Positions 9,071 through 17,575 are shown, counted from the stretch's first letter. The stretch is DNA of 64,000 nt from Streptomyces sp. Act143 (GCF_003143935.1 NZ_QFRX01000001.1:4196228-4260227), one strand, 5' to 3'. A program made the numbers and translations. The notes: generated from the letters alone by a model not told the origin.

Positions 9071-9910
9071 TCATGCGGGGCACGTCGACACGTTGATCGC
9101 GCAGACGGTGCAGGTCGTCGCGACGACGTAGGTCCGCTCGACGAGCACGCGCTGCGTGTTGGTCCGGTAGTTGATCGACGGGCCGGGCTGATCCGGGACG
9201 GTCATGGCCGGGCCGCGCCGTACGACGACCGGGCCGGTGATGTACAGCCAGGCCGTGCCGGGGTCGGCGGGGATGTTCCCGGGGCCGGTGTTGGCGGTGC
9301 TGTATCCGGCGCCGATGACGACGCAGTTCCCGGCGAGCGTGGTCGGAGGACCGCCGCCCGGGTCGCGCTGGACGACGTTGCAGCAGCCCAGCAGCGCGGC
9401 GGCGCCGGCCGGGACGTGGAGAACGCCGACGCCGCCGTACTGCTCGGCCAGGCAGCCCTCCAAGGCGGCGACGCCCTGCGCCATGTCGACAGGCCCGGCG
9501 GCCGGGGTGAGGTCCGTGGCTGTCGCGGCGAGGGTGTTCGTCCAGAAGCCGAGTTCGACGGCTTCCTGCTCGCCGAGTTCGAGGGACGCCTCGGCGTGCT
9601 GGCGGGCCTCGGCGTAGCTCCAGCCCATCGTGGCGCACTCGGCGCCCGCATAGACCGTGATGGGGTCGGCGTGCTCGGTGGTCGGGCGGCAGAACTGCTT
9701 CTGCGTGGGGGCGCCGGGACTCTCGTCCGTGCCCACGCAGGGGTCGTTCCACACCTCGACCGGGCAGCAGCCGAGCGCCATCCACTCGACGCCCAGCAGC
9801 TCGTGTTCGTCCTGGACGTCGATGACTTCGGTACAGCCGCCGAGGATCCCGTACGGGAGCGGACGCCCGGGGATGGCCTCGACGCGGCGTCGCATGCCGG
9901 CGGATGCCAC
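9071..9910 (-). CDS. hypothetical protein next to capsid gene, 279 aa
   Basis: Start GTG at 9910, with GGAGG eight bases upstream. First gene after the major capsid protein and its hairpin, so a head-completion, decoration or connector role is plausible, but I recognise no family. It contains several Cys pairs (GCC at the LGCCPVEVW segment, TTCTVC near the C-terminus) and a Gly/Ala/Val-rich C-terminal half with WLYITGPVVVRRGP and YRTNTQRVLVERTYVV strands. The cysteine habit matches the repeat proteins downstream, hinting at a shared disulphide-stabilised virion surface. Confidence 0.6.
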   Translation of the reverse strand: MASAGMRRRVEAIPGRPLPYGILGGCTEVIDVQDEHELLGVEWMALGCCPVEVWNDPCVGTDESPGAPTQKQFCRPTTEHADPITVYAGAECATMGWSYAEARQHAEASLELGEQEAVELGFWTNTLAATATDLTPAAGPVDMAQGVAALEGCLAEQYGGVGVLHVPAGAAALLGCCNVVQRDPGGGPPTTLAGNCVVIGAGYSTANTGPGNIPADPGTAWLYITGPVVVRRGPAMTVPDQPGPSINYRTNTQRVLVERTYVVATTCTVCAINVSTCPA

Positions 9911-9934
9911 CTGCGCACCTCCTCATAGGGTGCC

Positions 9935-9960
9935 GCGCCGAGACCCGTAGGTCTCGGCGC
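9935..9960 (-). terminator. hairpin after the major capsid gene
   Basis: Perfect 11-bp stem with a 4-nt loop (arms 9935-9945 and 9950-9960) in the 66-nt gap between the capsid stop and the next start. Without a T-tract it is likely a partial terminator or mRNA-stabilising element that lets capsid mRNA outnumber the downstream mRNA. Confidence 0.65.
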
Positions 9961-9976
9961 TGGACGTGGGCAGGGG

Positions 9977-11611
9977 TCAGGCGATCGGGCAGGTGACGCC
10001 GAGCTGCTCGCCGGTGCGGCCGTCGGGGCAGACCGGGACGGTGACGACGCGGGCCTCGTTGTTCCGGGCGATGAGCGCGGTGCACTCCTCGGTGAACAAG
10101 GCCGTGTAGTCGTTCGTCGAGAACTTCGTCGAGTCGTGGATCACGCCCAGCGAGATCTCGCCGCCGCGCCCTGCCTCGAAGGTGCCGGCCGGGTAGATCA
10201 GGAACGGGATGGACGTCGGCCAGTCGGTGGCCGGGGTCGGGCCGCCGATGTCGGTCGGGACGGCCGGGGTCAGGCCGCGCGCCCACTGCACGCTGATGCC
10301 GAGCTGCGCGAACGCGTTGACGACGCACGCGATGTCGATGTCGTCGCAGCTGACGCCGTTCTGGCGGGCGATGTCTGCCAGGAACAGGTTCTTCGCCCAC
10401 CAGGGGAAGACGACCTCGATGTTGATGTTCTGGCAGAGGCTCAGCTTCTCCGTCATGTCGCTGGCCTGGAGGGCGACCGCGGCGAAGATGGCGGAGAACG
10501 CGCCGAACGTGGCGGCGATCGTGACGGCGGTGGAGGCGGCCACGGCCTGCGTGAACAATTCCTGGCGGATGCGGATCTCGTGCGCGACCATCGCCAGCGA
10601 CTGGTAGTACGCCACCAGCTCCGGGAAGTGCCGCTGCGTCAGGATGCCGGACTCCAGGCACGCGCCGACCGCGTCACAGCGGACCTCGACCGGCTCCGGG
10701 CAGGGGATGCGGAAGCAGGGCTTGACCGCGCCGGAGATGTCGTCGGCCTCGGTGTGAATCCACGTCATGGCGGCGACGTCGAGCGACGGCATCGGGAAGT
10801 AGCGCAGGCCGCCGCGGGCGAGCTGGATCTCGGGCAGGTCCCACAGCATCTCCGGGCAGGACATGTTGGTGAGGGTGTAGACCGTCTCGGACGGCGCACA
10901 CCATCCGCCGCTCGCGACGAGGTCGCCGCCGTTGAGACGGGACTGGTCGCCGGCGAGGACGACCGCACGCGTGCCCTCCGTGCCCGAGGAGCTGTCGTTG
11001 ACGATGAGCTGCTGCGGGAACGGCAGCCGGTAGGAGGCGGTCAGGCCCACGCCGCCACCGGCGGTCTTGAGGGCGTTGGCGCGCCGGATGATGCCCTCGG
11101 TGACGCCCTCCATGTCGAGGGGCTGGCCCGGCTGGTAGCCGGGGACGTCGACGGAGGCGGTGATCTCCGGGCGCGGGTTGGGGTCGGCGGGCAGTACGCG
11201 CGGCTGGTGAGCCCGGACCCGCGACAGGTCCAGGGCGCGGGACTTGACGGCGGCGGAGGCGGTGACGGGCTCCTTGGCCGGCTCGGCGGCGGGCTCGGCA
11301 GCCGGCTCGGCCGGGTTCTCGGCGGCGGGCTCGGTGGTGGCGGCTTCCTGCCCGCCCTCGTCGCCGCGGACGGTCGCGGCGAGCGCCTCGATCTCGGCGG
11401 CGGCCTTCTGGGCGGCCTCGATGCGCTCCGCCTTCTCGGTACGGATGTTCTCGACCGCGGTGGCCAGCTCGCGAAGCTGGGTCAGGTCGTCGCTGGTGAC
11501 GGTGCTGCTGCCAGCCTTGGCGTCGAACGCCTTGACCGCGCCGTCGAGAAGGTTGTCCAGCTCTTCGTCGCTGAGGGTGGTGATGTCCTCGGGAAGCGAG
11601 AACTCTTCCAT
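9977..11611 (-). CDS. major capsid protein with N-terminal scaffold-like region, 544 aa
   Basis: Residues 1-120 are highly charged and coiled-coil-like (EELDNLLDGAVKAFDAK, RTEKAERIEAAQKAAAEIEA), followed by an Ala/Glu/Pro linker. This is the delta-domain/scaffold arrangement of HK97-type capsids. The remaining part has typical capsid features: SYRLPFPQQLIVNDS, VVFPWWAKNLFLADIARQNG and a C-terminal beta region ending in a Cys-containing tail. Start ATG at 11611 (MEEFSLPED) has GGAGAC ten bases upstream. An upstream in-frame ATG at 11653 lacks a site. Position after portal and protease in the direction of transcription fits. The fold assignment is by pattern, not alignment. Confidence 0.8.
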   Translation of the reverse strand: MEEFSLPEDITTLSDEELDNLLDGAVKAFDAKAGSSTVTSDDLTQLRELATAVENIRTEKAERIEAAQKAAAEIEALAATVRGDEGGQEAATTEPAAENPAEPAAEPAAEPAKEPVTASAAVKSRALDLSRVRAHQPRVLPADPNPRPEITASVDVPGYQPGQPLDMEGVTEGIIRRANALKTAGGGVGLTASYRLPFPQQLIVNDSSSGTEGTRAVVLAGDQSRLNGGDLVASGGWCAPSETVYTLTNMSCPEMLWDLPEIQLARGGLRYFPMPSLDVAAMTWIHTEADDISGAVKPCFRIPCPEPVEVRCDAVGACLESGILTQRHFPELVAYYQSLAMVAHEIRIRQELFTQAVAASTAVTIAATFGAFSAIFAAVALQASDMTEKLSLCQNINIEVVFPWWAKNLFLADIARQNGVSCDDIDIACVVNAFAQLGISVQWARGLTPAVPTDIGGPTPATDWPTSIPFLIYPAGTFEAGRGGEISLGVIHDSTKFSTNDYTALFTEECTALIARNNEARVVTVPVCPDGRTGEQLGVTCPIA

Positions 11612-11613
11612 GG

Positions 11614-11649
11614 GGCCGGTCTCCAAATGATCGATCTTGGAGACCCGGC
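11614..11649 (-). promoter_or_regulatory. hairpin covering the capsid ribosome binding site
   Basis: A 13-bp stem with a single bulge pairs 11614-11626 with 11637-11649. The 3' arm on the minus strand contains the GGAGACC that should act as the capsid ribosome binding site, so the hairpin can hide it. Confidence 0.5.
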
Positions 11650-11723
11650 CCAAAACCAGCGGTCGTCTGTAGCAGATAGTAGCCCGCTGGTCCGGAAGTT
11701 TCGGGTGAACTATGCGTCAGGGG

Positions 11724-12500
11724 CTACTGAGTGAATCGACGCCTCGGGTGCATGGGCTCGGCCGGCCGCTCTCCCGTGAGTAGGAACTTGGCTATAACTT
11801 CCGCGTAATCACGCCTGAGCAGGTTGCCGTGCACCACCTTACTTACCGTGACAATCCCCAAACCGAGATTGTCAGCGATGGTGCGCACAGTGACCACGCC
11901 CGCCCGCCTGCGCAGTTCGTCCCATACGAATCCCATATGGGGGAGGACCGACAGCACCGTCACAAGTTCGGTCGTGGACAGGGCATCAAGGAGGTCGGCC
12001 GCCGTAACAGCCTCCCAGAACCCGACCGCCGCAGTTCCTCCCTCGGCTACCGGCCCTAGGAACGGATTCGACATCAGCAGCGCGCGAGCGGCCTGCTGCT
12101 CACCCACGAGTTCTGACGGATCCGCTTGCAAGAGATCATCAATGAACCACTGCGACGGCCCCCTCCCGAAGTACGCCTGACGCATGCCTGGTGGATGCTC
12201 CTTGCCATCCGAGGCAGCGGCACTCAGCAGTTCGATTTGTTCTTCGGTCTCGCTGCGAAGCAACAGCCATTCTCGATGGTTACCGTTCCAGGCGGTCACG
12301 AGAGCCGCGAGGACAGGCCTCGTTGGGATCCGCTGTCCCCTCAACGCTGCGTAGAGCGTCGACTTCGGGATCTGCGTCTCTTTGGAGATCGCTTCGACCG
12401 TCTTGGCGTCGAAGCCAGCCTCATCCCGCAGGCGGCGGAGAGCGCGGGCGAATCGGGCCTGCGGACTGTCGTCATTGAGCGGTGTTGCTCGACGCGGCAT
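11724..12500 (-). CDS. XRE-type transcriptional regulator, 258 aa
   Basis: Residues 15-75 form a Cro/C1-like helix-turn-helix (FARALRRLRDEAGF, ISKETQIPKSTLYAALRG). The middle is unassigned. A second helix-turn-helix-like stretch lies near the C-terminus (VRTIADNLGLGIVTVSKVVHGN). This two-headed layout is uncommon for a simple phage repressor. It sits alone between the capsid gene and the polyprotein block, with its own promoter containing a dyad (12546-12575), so it is probably autoregulated. Codon use and base composition here are less extreme than in neighbouring structural genes, consistent with a moron. Candidate lysogeny or superinfection regulator. Confidence 0.75.
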   Translation of the reverse strand: MPRRATPLNDDSPQARFARALRRLRDEAGFDAKTVEAISKETQIPKSTLYAALRGQRIPTRPVLAALVTAWNGNHREWLLLRSETEEQIELLSAAASDGKEHPPGMRQAYFGRGPSQWFIDDLLQADPSELVGEQQAARALLMSNPFLGPVAEGGTAAVGFWEAVTAADLLDALSTTELVTVLSVLPHMGFVWDELRRRAGVVTVRTIADNLGLGIVTVSKVVHGNLLRRDYAEVIAKFLLTGERPAEPMHPRRRFTQ

Positions 12501-12545
12501 CTGGTCTACACCTGTTGTCTCGTATTGAGCGCAGATTGTCGGCGC

Positions 12546-12575
12546 ATTCTCTCGACCCCCTTATCAGGGGGGCAA
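12546..12575 (-). promoter_or_regulatory. promoter with dyad operator for the XRE regulator
   Basis: On the minus strand TTGCCC and GAGAAT are separated by 18 bases. Most of the spacer is a palindrome (CCCCCT-TATC-AGGGGG, 12556-12571). A repressor bound there would block its own promoter. Confidence 0.5.
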
Positions 12576-12693
12576 GGCCGCCCGAAACTACAGGCAGACA
12601 AGCCAGTGACCGCCAGGCGCCTCTAGCTCCCAAAGCATGTTGAGGACACCCGACGGCCAGACCGCCGCTCGCGCGGCAGATAGGACGACACCA

Positions 12694-12906
12694 GTGCTGA
12701 CGCCCTGCAACCATGATGAACCGCTCCACCCCCTCCACCGCAAGCGCCGTCTCAAGCTCATCCTCGTCGGCGTAGTCGTCGTCGGCGCCGCTTCGGTCCT
12801 GCCGCCCGACCAAGTGAGTGCCGTCTCGCAGGCGGTCGGTGCCGCCGCGGCTTCGACGGTGGTGCTCCGTGGCACCAGGGAAGGGGGCGGGGTGATGGTC
12901 GGCTGA
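12694..12906 (+). CDS. small membrane protein, holin-like candidate, 70 aa
   Basis: Plus-strand reading frame with a basic stretch (HRKRRLK) followed by one hydrophobic segment (LILVGVVVVGAASVLPP) and an Ala/Val-rich tail that could form a second short helix. I take GTG at 12694, which has AGGA eight bases upstream. An ATG at 12637 has none. A strong bidirectional terminator begins 16 bases after the stop, which supports a real plus-strand transcript. Size and topology fit a phage holin, but no lysin gene is visible nearby, so this is only a candidate. Confidence 0.4.
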   Translation: MLTPCNHDEPLHPLHRKRRLKLILVGVVVVGAASVLPPDQVSAVSQAVGAAAASTVVLRGTREGGGVMVG

Positions 12907-12921
12907 CCCTGAGCACCGCAC

Positions 12922-12951
12922 GAGGCCCCTCGGCACCGGTCGAGGGGCCTC
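12922..12951. terminator. bidirectional terminator between convergent genes
   Basis: Perfect 11-bp stem (12922-12932 with 12941-12951, 8-nt loop). On the plus strand it is followed by a run containing CCCTTTT. It separates the plus-strand membrane gene from the minus-strand 61-aa gene. Confidence 0.8.
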
Positions 12952-12968
12952 CTGCGTTCCCTTTTCGG

Positions 12969-13154
12969 CTACTTGGCGGTCGACTCGGCCGCGTTCTTCG
13001 GCGGCACTTCGCGGATGACGCTCCCGGCGTACCGCTTACCGACGCTCTCGGCGGTGGGCTTGCTCGCCGAGGCGAACACCACCTTCTCTCGGCCGTCGGT
13101 GGTCACGACGACTTCGTAGCGGGTCTTGTTGCCACCCTTGCAGGCGCATCCCAT
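12969..13154 (-). CDS. small actinophage-type protein (MGCAC...), 61 aa
   Basis: Begins MGCACKGGNKTRYEVVVTTDG and continues with a compact beta/alpha segment. Proteins of this length with a Gly-Cys-x-Cys start and a YEVV strand recur in actinophage structural blocks, usually near capsid protease and capsid genes, where this one also lies. Its function is unknown. The start is two bases from the stop of the large polyprotein, so it is expressed as the last gene of that transcript, before the bidirectional terminator. Confidence 0.65.
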   Translation of the reverse strand: MGCACKGGNKTRYEVVVTTDGREKVVFASASKPTAESVGKRYAGSVIREVPPKNAAESTAK

Positions 13155-13155
13155 C

Positions 13156-16100
13156 TCAGATCACTCCGTTCGTTACGGCGACGGTCTCAGCGGCCGGGTG
13201 CTGCGCGACGAGCGCGGCCATCTCCTCGATCTCTGTGCGCCGTTCCTCCTGGCGGCGGGTCACGGCGTCGGTGAGGAGGTCGACGAGGGGCCCGGACGCG
13301 AGGGCTGCGGCGAGCGCCTCGACGTCGACCTGGACGACCGGCGCCCCGGCGTCCGGATGCCGTCCGGACGCTCCGTCCGGACGCTGTCCGGGCAGGTCAA
13401 CGCTGATGTCCGTCGAACTCGCGAACGCCGTCCGGATGTCGTCCGGATGCTCGTCCGGACGGGTGTCCGGAGAAGGTTCGGATGCCTCGTCCGTGAGCGG
13501 GAGGAGGCCCGCGGCGGAGGCGGCGAGCGCCAGGTTCGACCGCTCGGCGACCGCATGGAGGGCGGCCAGCAGCGGCGTCGAGTGGCCGGGCACGGGCACG
13601 GTCAGCACGGCCCGCAGCTGCCACGACCCGTCTCGGGCCTGCCGCAGGTGGTACGACGGCTGGCACGCCGCGAACACCGCCCGGTCCCATTCCGACAGCC
13701 ACGGCGCCGCCGCACCGCTGAACCACAGGCCGCGCTCGTTGAGGCCGACGGTAACGATCGCCCCGACGGTCCTGCTGTCGTCGAACTGGCAGGCCGCCGT
13801 CTCACACTCGGCGCCGTCCCTGTGGTGGCCCACGTTCATGGTCATCGCGCCGACCCGGGCGAACGAGCCGTCGTCGAGCTGGAACTTCGCCCGCAGGAAG
13901 TGCGAGAAGTCGAAGCCCTCCGCGGCGAGCTTGCGCACTGTCAGGTTCTTGCCCGGGTAGCCGGCGTGCGGCTCGTCGATGGTGGCGACCCACCCGTAGG
14001 CGCGGCCGTCCTTCAGGTGGACGCCGCCCGCGCCGTCGGGGAGTTCCTCCTCGGTCGGCTCGGCGAACCAGGCGGCGGGCATCGGCGGCATCTGCTGCAT
14101 GGCCGTCCACGCGGACGCCTCAAGCTCGTCCTCGACACCGGCTGCGGACGCGCGACGGTCGATGACCAGGGTGTCGGGCTCCCAGTCCGAGATCCGGTCC
14201 TCGAAGCCGCTGCCGGAGGAGGCCGCCGTGAGGGCGAGTGCCAGCCCTGCGAGCGCACCCGAGGCCATCCGGCCGTTGATGATCTCGACGTCGTAGACCG
14301 CCGTCTCCAGCGGGTCTTCCGGCTCGTTGGCGGCCGTGACCCGGAACTGCGTGCCCGGCGCGGTGATCCACTCCGCTTCGGACTTCTCACCGCCGAGGGC
14401 GGTCACGTCGAGGGCCTGCGTGCCCTTGGGGGCCTTGATCCTGAACAGGGAGCCGCCGACGCCGGTCATGCCGCGCGCTACGTCCTCGTCGTCGGACATG
14501 CTGGTGAAGCCCTTGTCGTGGAACTCGTCGCCGGGCTTCAAGCCGAGGCGGAGCTGCCGGGTCCCCCGGAACATGCTCCTGTCCTCGCTCAGCGGGTCCT
14601 GAATGCTGATCAGGTCGCTGAGGGCAGAGATCCGGTGACGGGTCTCGTCCAGCGATGCCCGCTGAGGCTCGGCGTCTCGGCGGAGCAGGGCGTTCATGTC
14701 CCGGTAGGCGCGGCCCTGGTAGTCGAGCATGGCGTCCAGGTGCTGCTCCTCGCTGAACAGGTTGCTCCCCGCCCAGCCGCCGCCCGCGTGCTGCGTCCTG
14801 CGCGACTCGCGGGCATTGCGGCCACTGGGGTGGTACTTGCGGTAGCTGGGCCGCCCAGGCGTGCCGTGGAACTCGTCCTCGGCGATCCGCTCTTCACCGC
14901 TCGCGGTCTTCTCGCCCTCCGGCAGGGTCGACGGCCCGCAGAACAGGCCGGGCGCCAGGCGGACGATCCGGCCGTCCTTCGCCGCCCCGTTGAGGTGCCC
15001 GCGCGCGGTACTCATGGCCATACCGAGCGCGTTGGAGACTTCCCGGGCGCCGACGGCGGCCGGTGAGGTGCACACGTAGCGGACGACCCGGTCTCGGGTC
15101 TCCCCCGCCGCGGTGATGTCCGGCACCGGCGCGGCCGCGGTCTCGTCGAGCGGGTCGAGGACGATCTTGGCGTCCTTGAAGGCGGGCATCGACACGAGCG
15201 TGGCGCCGCGCAACCGGGCATCGGTGATGCGCAGCAGGAACTCGCCGGCCTTCTGCTCGTGGATGACCAGCCCGGACTCCGGGTCGTCCGCGTCACCGGC
15301 CGCCGCGGTGAGAGCGCCGGTGCCGTTGAAGGCCTGCGCGATCGCCGCGGCGGTGAGTACGCCGCCGGGGCCGGTGATGAGCTGGACGTCGTAGCGGCTG
15401 CGGGAGAACGCCTCACCGGCCGCCGTCCACTCGGCCCGGGTGGAGGCGGACAGCATCACCGAGCCGTCCTCCATGCTCATCACGCTTGCCTGTGCGAGCG
15501 TCGCCGACGCGAACAGCCACTCCGCGTCCTCGGGGCTGAGGGTCTTGTCGACGAGCTGGATGCTGACGTTGTCCAGGTCCACGCTGATACCGAGCGGCGC
15601 CTCCTCCTCAAGGAGCTGCACCGCGTCGAGCCCGGCCGGCTGGTTGAGGTACAGCGCACCGGAGGCGGTGATGCGCTTGCCGTCCCGCTTCACCTTCTTG
15701 ATGGCGCCGGCCAGGCGGGCGCCCTGGTGGCCCATCAGCATCTCGTCGGCATGCTGGAGCGGCTGCGGCTGCCGGTCCCACTTCAGGGCGCCCTTGGTGA
15801 AGATCCGGCCGTCGCCGGTCTCCTCGTCCTCGTAGGCGATCGCCCACGGGTCGGGCGTCGACCAGGTACGAACCGTCAGCGGAACGAAGTCGGGGGCCGC
15901 GGTGGCGGCGGCCTTGGCGTCAGGCATGGGTTCTTCCTCCTGCTGGGGGCCGAGGGGGATGTCGGTGTGCTCGTCCCCGAAGGCGACGCGCAGCCTGTCG
16001 AAGGTCACGGGGCCGACTCTCGCGAGCAGCTCGCTGTACGGCCCGCTCTCCGCCGTGTAGACGGCGCAGGTGTGGGCCGTCCACGGGGAGTGCTGGCGGG

Positions 16101-17325
16101 GCACGTCGGGATGCTCGGTGTCGGCGAGCGCCACGGTGACGGCCTGGCGGGCGTCGCCGAGGGTCGGGGCGTCGTCGGGCCGGTCTCGGCTGTCGCTGAT
16201 GGTCCACACCCACGACGGCTTGTCGGTGTCGGTGTTCCAGTGGGCTGCGCCGGTGGCGTGCCCGGCGATGGGGCCGCCGAGGTCCCCGGCCGCCGTCGTG
16301 AGGGCCTGGATGAAGTCGGCGCGCTGGGCCTCGGTCCACTGGCCGGCGTCGTCACCGAGGAAGAACATCGTGCAGTGCAGCTCGTCGACGGGCTCACCGC
16401 CCTCGATGGCCAGGCGCTCGGCGTCGGCGGGGGTGGGCATGAGGGCCACCATCGCGCCGGACAGGTGACTTCCATCAGCTGCGGCCGTGGAGTCCCTGGC
16501 ATTCTCAAGTGCCGCCGTCGGGGCCACTTGAGAATCGAAGGCCGACGACCGCACCTCGGGGTGGACTCGCAGCACGCACCGGCAGTTGACGACCTGTGAG
16601 GCCGGGGCGCTGGGGTCGTGGGGGGCGTTCATCTTCGAGGAGCCCACGCTGAACTCCTCGTCCAGCAGCAGGACCGTGCCGTTGACCTCGCGGTGGTCGT
16701 GCCGGACACGCGTGTCGGCCTTGGTGACCCACTGCTTGACCAGGGGCCGGTCCTGGCCGGTGGCCGCCCTCGCTGCGCCCAGCGTGGCCGTGTTCCAGGC
16801 CCGGCCGGCTTCGGTACGCGCGATGCCTTCCTCACGGTCCGGGCCGAGCTGCGAGCCCTCCCGGGCGAACCGCTCACGCAGGCGTGCCCGCAGCTGGTCG
16901 ATGGACTCGCCCGCGTCGACGCCCGCGGCGAGTTCCTCCCGGGCGGCCTCCGCGAGCCGGTCACCGACCGCGCGCATCAGGTGCTCGGTGACGGTGACGT
17001 ACTCGCTCATCGCCGGCGGCAGGTCGCGGCCGTCCTGGTACCGGCCTTCCAGGTCGTGCCACTCCTCGGGGAGTTCACTGTCGGTTGCCTCCGCGGTGTG
17101 GGCGGCGGCCTGCTCCGACACGCGCAGCAGGCGGCGCACGAGGCGCGGCACCCGCTCCGTGAACATCGCGGCGATCCGGGACACGGAGAACCGTGCGGCG
17201 ACGAGCTCGGTGGCGTCGGCCAGCTCCTGGGCGAACTCGTCGGCAACCTCGCCCAGGACGGCCGACACCTCGTCGGCTACCTGCTGTTCGGCGTCTTCCA
17301 GGAGCTGGAACAGGTCGTCAGCCAT
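13156..17325 (-). CDS. MuF / 2H-phosphoesterase-like / capsid protease polyprotein with ADP-ribosyltransferase insertion, 1389 aa
   Basis: Domains in order (approximate residues). 1-255: SPP1 gp7/Mu F-type head morphogenesis domain ending in PASQVVNCRCVLRV. 300-430: LigT/2H phosphoesterase-like region with LHCTMFFLG and a second WTAHTCAVY. 490-660: prohead protease half with DGRIFTKGALKW, a conserved His region and GISVDLD. 740-795: winged helix (VRYVCTSPAAVGAREVSNAL). 870-1000: ADP-ribosyltransferase-like region with Arg (SMFRGTR), Ser (GFTSMS) and Glu (SEAEWI) of an R-S-E triad. 1105-1258: the second half of actinophage capsid maturation proteases (YGWVATIDEPHAGYPG, TMNVGHH, LRAVLTVPVPGH). 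The transferase thus sits inside the protease. An internal in-frame ATG at 15927 has AGGAGG nine bases upstream and could make the protease part separately. Domain boundaries are inferred by eye. Confidence 0.75.
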   Translation of the reverse strand: MADDLFQLLEDAEQQVADEVSAVLGEVADEFAQELADATELVAARFSVSRIAAMFTERVPRLVRRLLRVSEQAAAHTAEATDSELPEEWHDLEGRYQDGRDLPPAMSEYVTVTEHLMRAVGDRLAEAAREELAAGVDAGESIDQLRARLRERFAREGSQLGPDREEGIARTEAGRAWNTATLGAARAATGQDRPLVKQWVTKADTRVRHDHREVNGTVLLLDEEFSVGSSKMNAPHDPSAPASQVVNCRCVLRVHPEVRSSAFDSQVAPTAALENARDSTAAADGSHLSGAMVALMPTPADAERLAIEGGEPVDELHCTMFFLGDDAGQWTEAQRADFIQALTTAAGDLGGPIAGHATGAAHWNTDTDKPSWVWTISDSRDRPDDAPTLGDARQAVTVALADTEHPDVPRQHSPWTAHTCAVYTAESGPYSELLARVGPVTFDRLRVAFGDEHTDIPLGPQQEEEPMPDAKAAATAAPDFVPLTVRTWSTPDPWAIAYEDEETGDGRIFTKGALKWDRQPQPLQHADEMLMGHQGARLAGAIKKVKRDGKRITASGALYLNQPAGLDAVQLLEEEAPLGISVDLDNVSIQLVDKTLSPEDAEWLFASATLAQASVMSMEDGSVMLSASTRAEWTAAGEAFSRSRYDVQLITGPGGVLTAAAIAQAFNGTGALTAAAGDADDPESGLVIHEQKAGEFLLRITDARLRGATLVSMPAFKDAKIVLDPLDETAAAPVPDITAAGETRDRVVRYVCTSPAAVGAREVSNALGMAMSTARGHLNGAAKDGRIVRLAPGLFCGPSTLPEGEKTASGEERIAEDEFHGTPGRPSYRKYHPSGRNARESRRTQHAGGGWAGSNLFSEEQHLDAMLDYQGRAYRDMNALLRRDAEPQRASLDETRHRISALSDLISIQDPLSEDRSMFRGTRQLRLGLKPGDEFHDKGFTSMSDDEDVARGMTGVGGSLFRIKAPKGTQALDVTALGGEKSEAEWITAPGTQFRVTAANEPEDPLETAVYDVEIINGRMASGALAGLALALTAASSGSGFEDRISDWEPDTLVIDRRASAAGVEDELEASAWTAMQQMPPMPAAWFAEPTEEELPDGAGGVHLKDGRAYGWVATIDEPHAGYPGKNLTVRKLAAEGFDFSHFLRAKFQLDDGSFARVGAMTMNVGHHRDGAECETAACQFDDSRTVGAIVTVGLNERGLWFSGAAAPWLSEWDRAVFAACQPSYHLRQARDGSWQLRAVLTVPVPGHSTPLLAALHAVAERSNLALAASAAGLLPLTDEASEPSPDTRPDEHPDDIRTAFASSTDISVDLPGQRPDGASGRHPDAGAPVVQVDVEALAAALASGPLVDLLTDAVTRRQEERRTEIEEMAALVAQHPAAETVAVTNGVI
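13352..13471. repeat. cluster of seven GTCCGGA(C/T)G motifs inside the polyprotein gene
   Basis: TCCGGA occurs at 13352, 13363, 13376, 13431, 13442, 13454 and 13466, where about one per 3 kb is expected at this base composition. The motif falls in different reading-frame phases and encodes a linker rich in RPD and HPD, so the DNA rather than the protein seems to be conserved. Confidence 0.7.
15904..15945 (-). promoter_or_regulatory. internal ribosome binding site and start within the polyprotein
   Basis: AGGAGG lies nine bases before an in-frame ATG at 15927 (MPDAKAAATAAPDF). This start falls exactly between the 2H-like and protease regions, so a second product of about 923 residues may be made. 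Confidence 0.55.
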
Positions 17326-17575
17326 CGGTGCCCTCCTGTGTCGCACCGGCGAGGGTCACGGAGTTGTCGGCGGCACGGAGGAAGCCCCACATCCCGAGCG
17401 GGATCGTCCCGTACCCCGTGTCGGCGGTGAGGGTGACGTAGACGCTGGCCTCCTCGCCGTCGGGGAGCTGGTCGAAGTGGGTGACCGCCACCGCGGCGGC
17501 GTCCTGGATGAGGCCGACGATGGCGGCCGCGTGCTCGGGTGAGGCGTCGTCCGTCAGGAAGGCCGGCTCAGCCAT
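17318..17575 (-). CDS. hypothetical protein, 85 aa
   Basis: Acidic protein: a helix-rich N-terminal half (SPEHAAAIVGLIQDAAAVAV) followed by beta segments (EEASVYVTLTADTGYGTIPL). Start ATG at 17575. It overlaps the gene before it by 8 nt and the polyprotein after it by 8 nt. It lies between small zinc-binding proteins and the MuF polyprotein, so a role in head assembly is possible. No family recognised. Confidence 0.6.
   Translation of the reverse strand: MAEPAFLTDDASPEHAAAIVGLIQDAAAVAVTHFDQLPDGEEASVYVTLTADTGYGTIPLGMWGFLRAADNSVTLAGATQEGTDG

Noticed and set aside
9030..9074. 14-codon frame MTAVHDQMGAFARE coupled to the 279-aa gene
   Set aside because: Too short to call as a gene. More likely a coupling device for the zinc-finger gene whose GTG lies inside it.
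6533..9928. Very long open frame on the plus strand opposite the repeat proteins (and similar long antisense frames at 2484-4295, 15259-16599, 18609-20435 and 46215-48947)
   Set aside because: High G+C DNA gives long antisense frames. These lack ribosome binding sites, have Arg/Gly/Val-rich nonsense composition and mirror well-supported genes.
12588..12875. Minus-strand frame opposite the small membrane gene
   Set aside because: Thr/Arg-rich composition without start signal; the plus-strand frame has a site, a membrane helix and a terminator.
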